This document shows, piece by piece, positions 47,815 to 54,542 of a stretch of 59,478 nt of DNA. The position numbers and the translations under genes were made by a program. Each line of letters begins with the position of its first letter. The first letter of the stretch is position 1. This DNA is from a virus. The notes below the pieces were generated by a model. The model was not told the DNA's origin, ran no database searches, and saw only the letters and a program-made list of their open reading frames with translations. The stretch is taken from positions 1-59,478 of IMG/VR virus record IMGVR_UViG_3300045935_000034; one strand, 5' to 3'.

Positions 47815-47934
47815 ATGACGACAACCGAAACGCTCGAACTCGACGAGGTGGCAACCTCGCGCGACGTCGACACCCCTCTCTGGGACGACTTGCTCAGTCG
47901 CTATGACGCCGACGACGTCGAGCGTCAGCTATGA
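47815..47934 (+). CDS. Very small acidic protein
   Basis: 39 aa, MTTTETLELDEVATSRDVDT then PLWDDLLSRYDADDVERQL. AAAGGAT is upstream and the stop overlaps the next ATG (ATGA). About one third acidic. DNA mimicry or effector activity is conceivable for proteins of this type, but nothing specific is visible. Confidence 0.5.
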   Translation: MTTTETLELDEVATSRDVDTPLWDDLLSRYDADDVERQL

Positions 47935-48182
47935 CCGCGCCTGAGGGGGAACCGTTTAGCCGCACCAACCTCCCCGGCGGGGTGTGGCGGGCTTACCGCA
48001 AGACCACGGCCACTGCGATGACGCGGATCGAGGGCCTGTTCTGGGTCGAGACCCGCGAAGGAACGTTGTCCTGCCCTGACGGCTACCTCGCGTTGGGCGG
48101 CGATGGCTGGCCGTACCCCATCGCGGCGGACTACCACGACGCGAACTATCTGCCCACGGAGTACCCGAAGCTCTCTGTCTGA
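47931..48182 (+). CDS. Unknown small protein
   Basis: 83 aa. GGVWRAYRKTTATAMTRIEGLFWVETREGTLSCPDGYLALGGDGWPYPIAADYHDANY. Its W-x-x-Y-R-K and D-G-Y/W-P-Y-P-I segments recall small phage PGDYG-type proteins, but the match is weak. It is coupled to the 39-aa gene. Confidence 0.55.
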   Translation: MTAPEGEPFSRTNLPGGVWRAYRKTTATAMTRIEGLFWVETREGTLSCPDGYLALGGDGWPYPIAADYHDANYLPTEYPKLSV

Positions 48183-48259
48183 TCACAGCCTCGTCTGACC
48201 CGGTCCCCATCGGTGCACGTCTTCTCCTTACGCAGAGCCAGAACCTACCGGAGGTACTC

Positions 48260-48652
48260 GTGTCTACCGACCCGCCGACGACGCTCTATCACTACACCTG
48301 CAATCACGGCCTGCCCGGCATCGCGGCTGACCAGCTCGTGTTGCCGAACATCCACCCCTGGCTCGGCTACGGTCTCGCCTGGCTCACCGATCTGGACGTT
48401 CCCGACCGGCTGGGCCTGGGCTTGACCTCAGTGACGTTGTGCTGCGACCGCACAGCGCATCGGGTCGAAGTCGACAGCACAGCCGATGTCATGCACTGGC
48501 CGAAGTGGGCGCATGAGCAGCGCGTGCCGTGGCTGACCCGGCTGACCCTCGAAGGCGCAGGGTCAGCGCTGCCTATGCATTGGTGGGTCAGCACAACGCC
48601 GGTTCCGGTGCGCGCCATCGTGACCCGGATTGCCGACACGGTGACAGCGTGA
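48260..48652 (+). CDS. Possible ADP-ribosyltransferase-fold protein
   Basis: 130 aa from a GTG preceded by GGAGG. TTLYHYTCNHGLPGIAADQLVLPNIHPWLGYGLAWLTDLD, LGLTSVTLCCDRTAHRVEVD, then basic and W-rich segments. The initial H-Y-T ... G-I-x-x-x-x-L-x-P pattern resembles the start of DarT and related ADP-ribosyltransferases, and LAWLTDL fits the second strand; the usual catalytic Glu cannot be placed. Could modify host proteins or DNA. Weak call. Confidence 0.4.
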   Translation: MSTDPPTTLYHYTCNHGLPGIAADQLVLPNIHPWLGYGLAWLTDLDVPDRLGLGLTSVTLCCDRTAHRVEVDSTADVMHWPKWAHEQRVPWLTRLTLEGAGSALPMHWWVSTTPVPVRAIVTRIADTVTA

Positions 48653-48903
48653 AAGCCACCCCGCTCGACGCACTCGCCGCCGACGTGCGGAAGTGGCAAC
48701 GACTGAAGTCGGACATCGGCAAACTGCGCGCCACTGCAGCGGACCTTGAAGCGAAGTTGATTGCCGCACTCGGTGACGCCGAGGTCGGCACTGTGCGCGG
48801 CAAAGAGGAAGTCCGCTGCATTGTCAAGGAGGGCCCGCACATGCGGCGGCGTCTCGTGATCGTGCCGCGTGGTTCGGCATGGGAAGAGGGACGGCGCGCG
48901 TGA
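48649..48903 (+). CDS. Coiled-coil small protein
   Basis: 84 aa from a GTG overlapping the preceding stop (GTGA). LAADVRKWQRLKSDIGKLRATAADLEAKLIAALGDAEVGTVRGKEEVRCIVKEGPHMRRRLVIVP. Helical coiled coil then a beta-hairpin, as in accessory proteins next to phage exonucleases or recombinases. The C-terminal KEEVRC...RRRLVI resembles a minimal DNA-binding element. Function unknown. Confidence 0.6.
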   Translation: MKATPLDALAADVRKWQRLKSDIGKLRATAADLEAKLIAALGDAEVGTVRGKEEVRCIVKEGPHMRRRLVIVPRGSAWEEGRRA

Positions 48904-49169
48904 TTGCCTCAGATATGGAAGCGCTCGCGCGTATTGCCGAGGCGCACGTGAAATGGGTCCAGCACGACGGTTCGACGAGCGGGGACTGTGCCGAGTGCAT
49001 CCGGCTGTGGCCGTGCCCGACCTACGTGTGGGCGACAGACGACCGCGACTCGATGGCGTGCTGGGACCCCATCGACGACGAGGACGACGAGGACGACGAG
49101 GACGCACCGCTGTGCGACTGCCCGCCTGATGATCGGCGCCTGCACTCGACGCACGGTGATCGAGAGTGA
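48900..49169 (+). CDS. Small Cys-rich protein with acidic tract
   Basis: 89 aa from a GTG overlapping the previous stop. MEALARIAEAHVKWVQHDGSTSGDCAECIRLWPCPTYVWATDD, then an almost pure DDEDDEDDED tract and CDCPPDD. The Cys/His N-terminus (AHVKW...CAECIRLWPCPT) is common among small actinophage proteins. The acidic tract is encoded by a GACGAG repeat that could expand or contract. Confidence 0.6.
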   Translation: MIASDMEALARIAEAHVKWVQHDGSTSGDCAECIRLWPCPTYVWATDDRDSMACWDPIDDEDDEDDEDAPLCDCPPDDRRLHSTHGDRE

Positions 49170-49852
49170 CTCGGCCACGCCTGCTCGACCTGTACTGCGG
49201 CGTGGGCGGCGCGGGCGTCGGCTACTGGCTCGCCGGGTTCGACGTCGTCGGAGTCGATCACAACCCACAACCGCGCAACCCCTTGCCGTTCGAGTGCGCC
49301 GACGCGCTGGAGTACGTGCTCGACCACGGCGCGGAGTTCGACGCCATTCACGCCAGCCCGCCGTGTCAGTCGCACTGCGCGGTGACCAAGGGCAACCGTG
49401 CACGTGGCTGGCTCGACGAGCACGCCGGGTATCTGGGCGCGACACGAGCCGCGCTCGACGGGCTCGACGTGCCCTACGTCCTGGAGAACGTGCCCGGCGC
49501 GCCGATGCGGCGTGACCTGGTGCTGTGCGGGGAGATGTTCGGGCTCAACGTGATCCGGCATCGCTGGTTCGAGCTGGGCGGCTGGACAGCGAGCGCACCG
49601 GAGCACCTGGCGCACCGCGGTCGAGTCGCGGGCTTCCGCCACGGTGATTGGTTCCTGGGCAACTACTTCGCCATCTACGGCATGGGCGGCGGCAAGGGCA
49701 CCGTGGCGCAGTGGCAGGGCGCGATGGGCATCACCTGGACCAGGGACCGGCGTGAAATCGCAGAGGCGCTGCCCCCGGCCTACACCCAGCATCTCGGCAC
49801 GCAGCTCGCCGCGCACGTCACGACGAGCGGCAGGGGTCTCGTATGTCGATGA
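49166..49852 (+). CDS. DNA (cytosine-5)-methyltransferase-like
   Basis: 228 aa from a GTG. Motif I LLDLYCGVGGAGVGYWLAGF, then VVGVDHNP, motif IV HASPPCQ with the nucleophilic Cys, motif VI LENV, motif VIII RHRWFELGG, and a final PPAYTQHLGTQL (motif X-like). It lacks a large target-recognition domain, as is usual for short phage methylases. It would methylate cytosines in phage DNA and protect against restriction, complementing the mom-like gene. Confidence 0.9.
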   Translation: MTRPRLLDLYCGVGGAGVGYWLAGFDVVGVDHNPQPRNPLPFECADALEYVLDHGAEFDAIHASPPCQSHCAVTKGNRARGWLDEHAGYLGATRAALDGLDVPYVLENVPGAPMRRDLVLCGEMFGLNVIRHRWFELGGWTASAPEHLAHRGRVAGFRHGDWFLGNYFAIYGMGGGKGTVAQWQGAMGITWTRDRREIAEALPPAYTQHLGTQLAAHVTTSGRGLVCR

Positions 49853-50121
49853 TCATTCACCGCTGCACCTGCGGGCACCCAGACCTCTTCCACCTCAACG
49901 CGCGCACCCCGAATTCCGAATGCAGCTACTCGTGGTGCCCGTCGCGGTTGCACGCGTTCGACAGTGCGCCCGAAGTCATCCGCACGTGGACGTGGGACGG
50001 CGAGCTAGTCAGAGAGATCACCATCCCCGGTCAGCAGGTGCATCCCTATCAGCGGACGTGCGCATGTGACGAGTGCCTCGCGCTGTATGCGCTTCTGACC
50101 ACTACTTCCGTTACCCAGTAA
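49843..50121 (+). CDS. Small Cys/His-rich zinc protein
   Basis: 92 aa overlapping the methylase by 10 bp. HRCTCGHPDLFHLNARTPNSECSYSWCPSRLH near the start and CACDECLALYAL near the end: several CxC/CxxC pairs and His for one or two zinc sites. Middle is VIRTWTWDGELVREITIPGQ, beta-rich. No family recognised. Confidence 0.6.
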   Translation: MSMIIHRCTCGHPDLFHLNARTPNSECSYSWCPSRLHAFDSAPEVIRTWTWDGELVREITIPGQQVHPYQRTCACDECLALYALLTTTSVTQ

Positions 50122-50131
50122 GGAATTCCCC

Positions 50132-50185
50132 ATGCGAAAATTTCCCCCGCAGGCTGTGCCGGCCATCGGTCCCGGTGTCGGGTGA
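50132..50185 (+). CDS. 17-residue leader ORF before the exonuclease
   Basis: MRKFPPQAVPAIGPGVG, starting at 50132 with AAGGAA upstream and ending in a TGA that overlaps the exonuclease GTG. It contains the inverted polar 10-mer read as VPAI. It may couple exonuclease translation to upstream reading, or be fortuitous. Confidence 0.35.
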   Translation: MRKFPPQAVPAIGPGVG

Positions 50186-51216
50186 GTGCCCCGGTGCTCG
50201 ACGTCGACTCGTTCGACCCGCCACAGACAGACGTCCCGCGCGACAAGTGGAAACGGCCGCTGATCACGCCCGTGGGCGGCGGCAAGCCGGTCGCCTACAC
50301 GCGGTGCACGACCTATGTCGGCTGCCTCGAAGACATGTACAACATCAGCCTATGGCAGCAACGCATGGTCGCTCTCGGCCTCGCTGCGCGCCCTGACCTC
50401 CTGCTCTCCGTCGCGGTCGCCGACCGTGAGGACAAGAAGGCGCTCGACGCACTCGCCGACGCGGCAGCCGAGGCAGCGGGCGCACACGCGGCGGCGACGA
50501 CCGGGACGGCGTTGCACCGTCTCACCGAACGCTATGACCGGGGCGAGCTGGGGGAGTCGGACGTCTCGTTCATCCCGCCCGCCTACCGGGGCGACCTCGC
50601 CGCGTACATCGAACGCACGACGGGCATGGACATGCCGGTGATCGAACAATTCTCGGTGTGCGACGACCTCAGGGTAGGTGGCACCCCGGACCGGATTGTG
50701 GTGATCGACGGGCGCGGCTACATCGCAGACCTGAAGACGGGCTCGCTCGACTGGGGCGCGGCGAAGATGGCCATGCAGCTCGCGGTCTACGCGCACAGCA
50801 AGCCGTATGATCACCGCACAGGCGAGCGTGCCGAGTGGCCGGTGCAGGTCGACACCGAGCGCGGCATCATCATCCATCTCCCGGCGGGCACCGGACTGTG
50901 CTCGCTGCTCTGGCTCGATATCGCCACCGGCTGGGAGGGCGTCTCGCTCGCCGGGGATGTCCGGGCGTGGCGCAAGCGCAGGAACTTCCTCGATAAGTGG
51001 CCCGCCCCAACAGGTCCCGGGGAATCGGTCCCCTTGCCGGCCACAGCGCCGACCGATCTCGGCTCGCTCACGACGGCGCTTGCCGCGCTGCGGGCCACAT
51101 CCACGCTCGTCGAGCTGCGCGGGGTCTATGACCTGCTGATCGTCGCCGGGTACAAGAAAGACGACCTGCTCGCGACCTGCATTGCACGCAAGAGCGAGCT
51201 GGGTGCGTCGCTGTGA
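50182..51216 (+). CDS. PD-(D/E)XK exonuclease (RecB/Cas4-like)
   Basis: 344 aa from a GTG. YTRCTTYVGCLEDMYNISLWQQRM at the start, TGTALHRLTERYD, then GGTPDRIVVIDGRGYIADLKTG (Asp and D-x-K active site) and QLAVYAHSKPYDH. The C-terminal 70 residues are a Pro linker (LPATAPTDL, with a 10-mer-like sequence at 51034) and a helical domain. It probably processes double-strand ends for phage recombination, as RecE-type or Cas4-type nucleases do. Confidence 0.85.
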   Translation: MSAPVLDVDSFDPPQTDVPRDKWKRPLITPVGGGKPVAYTRCTTYVGCLEDMYNISLWQQRMVALGLAARPDLLLSVAVADREDKKALDALADAAAEAAGAHAAATTGTALHRLTERYDRGELGESDVSFIPPAYRGDLAAYIERTTGMDMPVIEQFSVCDDLRVGGTPDRIVVIDGRGYIADLKTGSLDWGAAKMAMQLAVYAHSKPYDHRTGERAEWPVQVDTERGIIIHLPAGTGLCSLLWLDIATGWEGVSLAGDVRAWRKRRNFLDKWPAPTGPGESVPLPATAPTDLGSLTTALAALRATSTLVELRGVYDLLIVAGYKKDDLLATCIARKSELGASL

Positions 51217-51890
51217 GCGCGCGAGGCAACGGGCGTCGCTGGGCAGCGGTGGCGGCCATCGCGGCGGGCAGCGTCACGCTGAGCGTCGCGCTGACCGGGT
51301 GCGGGTCGACAGCGTGCAGAGCGCCCAGCGCAGCACTGTCGACGAGCCTGCGCTCACTCGTCGTGGCACCGGAGGACAGCAGCGCGCCGTATGACCGGGC
51401 GAGCTGGGGCACCTGGACGACGGTCGCAGGGTGCGACACCCGCGAGCGGGTCCTCAAGCGCGACGGCGGGCACGTCGAGACCGGGCCCGGCTGCACGATC
51501 GTCGCGGGGACATGGCTGTCGCCATACGACGGGGCGCTGATCACCGTCCCGGCCGCGCTCGACATCGACCACGTGGTGCCACTCTCGCAGGCCGAACGGT
51601 CCGGGGCTCGCGACTGGACCCGCGCGCGGCGCGTCGCGTTCGCCAACGACACGGCCAACCTCTTCGCAGTGTCCGCGCACAGCAACCGCTCGAAAGGCGA
51701 CCGCGACCCCGCGACATGGCTCCCGATCACCGCGGAGTGCTGCGTCTACGTCTCGGCCTACATCGCGGTCAAAGCCGCCTACGGGCTCAGCGTCGACCAG
51801 GGCGAACACGACGCGCTCGCCCGCGTCGTCTCGACGTGCGCGACCCCGGTCAGCGGCGTCCGCCGCGTCGCCTGGACTGGTGCGCGGTGA
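51213..51890 (+). CDS. Exported DUF1524/HNH nuclease lipoprotein
   Basis: 225 aa from a GTG overlapping the exonuclease stop. Residues 1-32 form a lipoprotein signal: basic GNGRRWAAV, hydrophobic AAIAAGSVTLSVAL, lipobox LTGC. The mature part ends with DIDHVVPLSQAERSGARDWTRARRVAFANDTANLFAVSAHSNRSKGDRDPATWLP, the catalytic H-V-V-P-L and N-R-S-K-G-D elements of DUF1524 (GmrSD/HNH-like) nucleases. Predicted to be displayed outside the membrane, where it could cut DNA of superinfecting phages. Confidence 0.8.
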   Translation: MSARGNGRRWAAVAAIAAGSVTLSVALTGCGSTACRAPSAALSTSLRSLVVAPEDSSAPYDRASWGTWTTVAGCDTRERVLKRDGGHVETGPGCTIVAGTWLSPYDGALITVPAALDIDHVVPLSQAERSGARDWTRARRVAFANDTANLFAVSAHSNRSKGDRDPATWLPITAECCVYVSAYIAVKAAYGLSVDQGEHDALARVVSTCATPVSGVRRVAWTGAR

Positions 51891-52153
51891 TGCACCACGG
51901 CGTGCCGGACACCCTGATCTCTCAATGCCGCATGGGATTCGCGGTCTATCTGCTCGGCCTGCGCGTGGTGCTGATCGACATTCTCGCCGCGCACTCAGTG
52001 CTGACGTGGCTGCTCGTGCCGGTCGACATTGCTCTGATCGTGCTGCTGACCACCTGGCGCACAGCGCACCGCGAGCAGATCGAGCCCAGCCAGCCAGCCG
52101 AGACCTTACCAGCCACAAGCCCATCACCGTCTACAAAGGAGACAGCAGCATGA
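51890..52153 (+). CDS. Two-helix membrane protein next to the nuclease lipoprotein
   Basis: 87 aa from the ATG at 51890 (overlap TGATG; a GTG 3 bp upstream is also in frame). FAVYLLGLRVVLIDILAAHS and VLTWLLVPVDIALIVLLTTW are two transmembrane segments, then a cytoplasmic or external Pro/Ser-rich tail. Its immediate coupling to the lipoprotein suggests a joint membrane function, possibly exclusion. Confidence 0.6.
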   Translation: MHHGVPDTLISQCRMGFAVYLLGLRVVLIDILAAHSVLTWLLVPVDIALIVLLTTWRTAHREQIEPSQPAETLPATSPSPSTKETAA

Positions 52154-52503
52154 GGCGAAAACCACGCCCGAAGCTACAGCCCGGCGAGAACGATTACGCG
52201 GGCGTGTGCACGCTCGTCCCCGGAGGGAAGGGCCCCGTCTGCGGACAGCCCGCCACAGTGCACCTGCTCGTTGCCGGGCCCGGCGCGACCGGCTGGCTGG
52301 CACTGCCGTCGTGCGCCGAGCATGTCGACATCGGGCGACGCTGCGACGTGCTCGACGAGCACGTACATCAGGGCATGTGCGGGATGCCCTCGACGAAATG
52401 GGACACGCCCAGCAAGTCGTGCGTCCTCAACGGACTCGACAGCGAGCCCGACCGGACCGGGCACAAGCTCGTGGCGCGTGACGGCGAGCTGGTGAGCGCG
52501 TGA
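52150..52503 (+). CDS. Unknown Cys-rich protein
   Basis: 117 aa with AAGGAGA upstream and a 4-bp overlap at each end. YAGVCTLVPGGKGPVCGQPATVHLLVAGPGATGWLALPSCAEHVDIGRRC resembles a zinc finger that closes with C...H. Followed by TKWDTPSKSCVLNGLDSEPDRTGHKLVARDGELV. No family recognised. Confidence 0.6.
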   Translation: MRRKPRPKLQPGENDYAGVCTLVPGGKGPVCGQPATVHLLVAGPGATGWLALPSCAEHVDIGRRCDVLDEHVHQGMCGMPSTKWDTPSKSCVLNGLDSEPDRTGHKLVARDGELVSA

Positions 52504-52850
52504 GCCCAGCAGCGCGCAAGAACTCCGGGCGCAGATCAACTGCGCAGCGCAGGCCCACGCTGACCTACCCGTCACGCAAGGCCGCGCCCGTCAAGCGGAA
52601 GCCGTGCCCGGCGAAGTGCGGGGCGTATGTCGACGAGTTCACCGAGGCACACGGGCGCACAGTGTGGCTCGACGCGACCCCGCCGAGCGTGGACATCGAC
52701 CTTATGACCGTCGTCGAGCGGCTATATGAGTACCACGGCCCGAACGTCGGCTGGTGCTCGAAGACGCTCCCCATCCGTGGATGGCGCGAGCTGCGCCTGA
52801 TCCATGTCTGCCGCTTTCCTGCTGTATCAACGAAAAGGGGCAACTCATGA
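52500..52850 (+). CDS. Unknown basic protein with Cys motif
   Basis: 116 aa from a GTG. Basic N-terminal 35 residues (ARKNSGRRSTAQRRPTLTYPSRKAAPVKRK) then CPAKCGAYVDEFTEAHGRTVWLDATPP and GPNVGWCSKTLPIRGW; Cys and His could bind zinc. Precedes a probable ssDNA-binding protein gene by a 4-bp overlap. Function unknown. Confidence 0.6.
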   Translation: MSPAARKNSGRRSTAQRRPTLTYPSRKAAPVKRKPCPAKCGAYVDEFTEAHGRTVWLDATPPSVDIDLMTVVERLYEYHGPNVGWCSKTLPIRGWRELRLIHVCRFPAVSTKRGNS

Positions 52851-53236
52851 CCGACATGTTCGACAACCCAGGTGAACTGACCGGACTGACGTGGGAGAAC
52901 TACGTGGGGCGGCTGATGTTGCTCACTCCCACGGAGAAGGTCACCGGCATCTCGACGACGGTTGGCACGAAGGACGCCATCCGCGCCGACATTGTCGTGC
53001 TCGACGGGCCGAACTCGCCGGAGCAGTTCCGCGACGCGCTCGTGTTCCCGCTCGTGCTTCAGGGCCAGTTGCGGACCAACGTCGCCACCGGGCGCACCGT
53101 GCTCGGGCGGCTGGGTCAGGGCGACAAAAAACCCGGTCAGAACGCGCCGTGGAAGCTCGCTGACCCGACCGAGGCAGACAAGTCCATCGCGCGCGCCCAT
53201 CTCGGGCGCTCGACGAGCAACGAGGCCCCGTTCTGA
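52847..53236 (+). CDS. Possible ssDNA-binding (OB-fold) protein
   Basis: 129 aa from the ATG at 52847. LTWENYVGRLMLLTPTEKVTGISTTVGTKDAIRADIVVLDGP, FRDALVFPLVLQGQLRTNVATGRTVLGRLGQGDKKPGQNAPWKLADPTEAD. The alternating strands G-R-L-L-L...I-R-A-D-I-V-V-L and a V-L-G-R-L strand fit an OB fold; it lies between the exonuclease and primase genes, where phages encode SSB. Inference from position and strand pattern. Confidence 0.55.
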   Translation: MTDMFDNPGELTGLTWENYVGRLMLLTPTEKVTGISTTVGTKDAIRADIVVLDGPNSPEQFRDALVFPLVLQGQLRTNVATGRTVLGRLGQGDKKPGQNAPWKLADPTEADKSIARAHLGRSTSNEAPF

Positions 53237-53754
53237 TGGGCTACCCCACATACAAAGACGGCCCCACATACAAGGACGGCAGCCCGTTCGACGGCGGACC
53301 GGTCGCCACCCCCGGCCCGGACGCGGCCCCGGCGTGGTCCGGTCCGGCCCGGCTCTTCATTCTGCGGCGCGACGTCGACACCACCGGCGTGTCGGGAACC
53401 GGTGACGTCGCGGACGGCACCGAGTACCCGAACGGGTCCGTGTCGCTGTGCTGGCGCGGCCCGGCGTCGAGTGTGGCGGTGTGGTCCTGCATGGCCGACA
53501 TGCTGGCCGTACACGGGCACGGCGGCGACACGCGCGCGGTGTTCGGAGACGAGGAAGGCACTATCTGGCGACAGGGTCGAAAGGTCCCGCATCACGTCTA
53601 TGCGCAGAACGGCATCGGGCCGGACGACAGGCCATGGCCGGACGGGGATCGGCCAATCGCCACGTTCCTTAACCCGATCGACGCGCAGACAGCCACGTAC
53701 GCGATGAACACGATGTTGCTGTGGCAACGGCGGACCGGGGCATACAACCGCTAG
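53236..53754 (+). CDS. Unknown protein
   Basis: 172 aa. The N-terminus carries the near-duplicated TYKDGPTYKDGSP (also visible as a 24-bp repeat in the DNA), then LFILRRDVDTTGVSGTGDVADGTEYPNGSVSLCWRGPASSVAVWSCMADMLAVHGHGGDTRAVFGD. The R-R-D-V-D-x-T-G-x-S-G-T-G-x-V-A-x-G pattern, found in several actinophage proteins, is of unknown function. 92-bp gap to the primase gene. Confidence 0.65.
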   Translation: MGYPTYKDGPTYKDGSPFDGGPVATPGPDAAPAWSGPARLFILRRDVDTTGVSGTGDVADGTEYPNGSVSLCWRGPASSVAVWSCMADMLAVHGHGGDTRAVFGDEEGTIWRQGRKVPHHVYAQNGIGPDDRPWPDGDRPIATFLNPIDAQTATYAMNTMLLWQRRTGAYNR

Positions 53755-53846
53755 CACCACCGGCGAGCCGGTCCCGCGTGGACCGGCTCGCCGAGCTTGA
53801 CGCCTGGACCGTTACGCCTTGACCCGCCAAGCCCCTTGGAGTCGCC

Positions 53847-54542
53847 ATGCGCACCTACACGACTTGTCCCGGCTGTGGTGAGCCGATACTCCACGCGGGG
53901 CGGCGCGGCACCGTGCACGCTGGGTGTGTCGACCCTGCACAGTGGATAGACGATCTGGAGGAGGCGTTTCTTTCCGCGGTGACCGAGGAGCGCGACGAGG
54001 ACGCCGTCGCGCTGGGCCGCGCGCTCGACAACGCCGAGGGCTCCCCGCCGCGCTATCTTGCCGCCGCGCTCGCCTACGCCGCGTGGGGCTGGCCGGTGCA
54101 CCCGCTTTTCCCTGGTAGCAAAGTGCCGGCCACGGGTCACGGGTTCCGTGATGCCACAACGAGTCCCGAGGTCATCACGGCGTGGTGGGCGAAAACACCG
54201 AACGCGAACATCGGCTTGGCGACCGGGCACGCGTTCGACGTGCTCGACATCGACATGTACGTGCCGGGGACCGGACTTCGCTGGGCTGACCTGCGTGAGT
54301 CTGACGCGCTGCCCACCACGCACGGGATCGTGTCGACCGCGAGGGGTGGCCTGCACGTGTACCTGCTGCCCACGCTCGACGTCGGCAATCAGGTCGCCAC
54401 GGTGCCGGGCATCGACTGGCGCGGGCGCGGCGGCTACGTCGTCGCCCCGCCGTCGCGGCTCGACGACACCGCCGTCTGGACGTGGTCGATACGGCCGAGT
54501 CCCTACATCACCACCCAGCAAGGACGGGAACCGACGCCATGA
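53847..54542 (+). CDS. Prim-pol-type DNA primase/polymerase
   Basis: 231 aa. N-terminal zinc finger TYTTCPGCGEPILHAGRRGTVHAGC, a helical segment, then a prim-pol domain: AYAAWGWPVHPLFPGSKVPAT, DATTSPEVITAWWAKTPNANIGLATG, the D-x-D in FDVLDIDMYV, STARGGLHVYLLP, and PGIDWRGRGGYVVAPPS. These match the bifunctional DNA primase/polymerase family. It would prime phage replication with the ATPase encoded next (4-bp overlap). KVPATG is encoded by the inverted 10-mer at 54123. Confidence 0.9.
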   Translation: MRTYTTCPGCGEPILHAGRRGTVHAGCVDPAQWIDDLEEAFLSAVTEERDEDAVALGRALDNAEGSPPRYLAAALAYAAWGWPVHPLFPGSKVPATGHGFRDATTSPEVITAWWAKTPNANIGLATGHAFDVLDIDMYVPGTGLRWADLRESDALPTTHGIVSTARGGLHVYLLPTLDVGNQVATVPGIDWRGRGGYVVAPPSRLDDTAVWTWSIRPSPYITTQQGREPTP

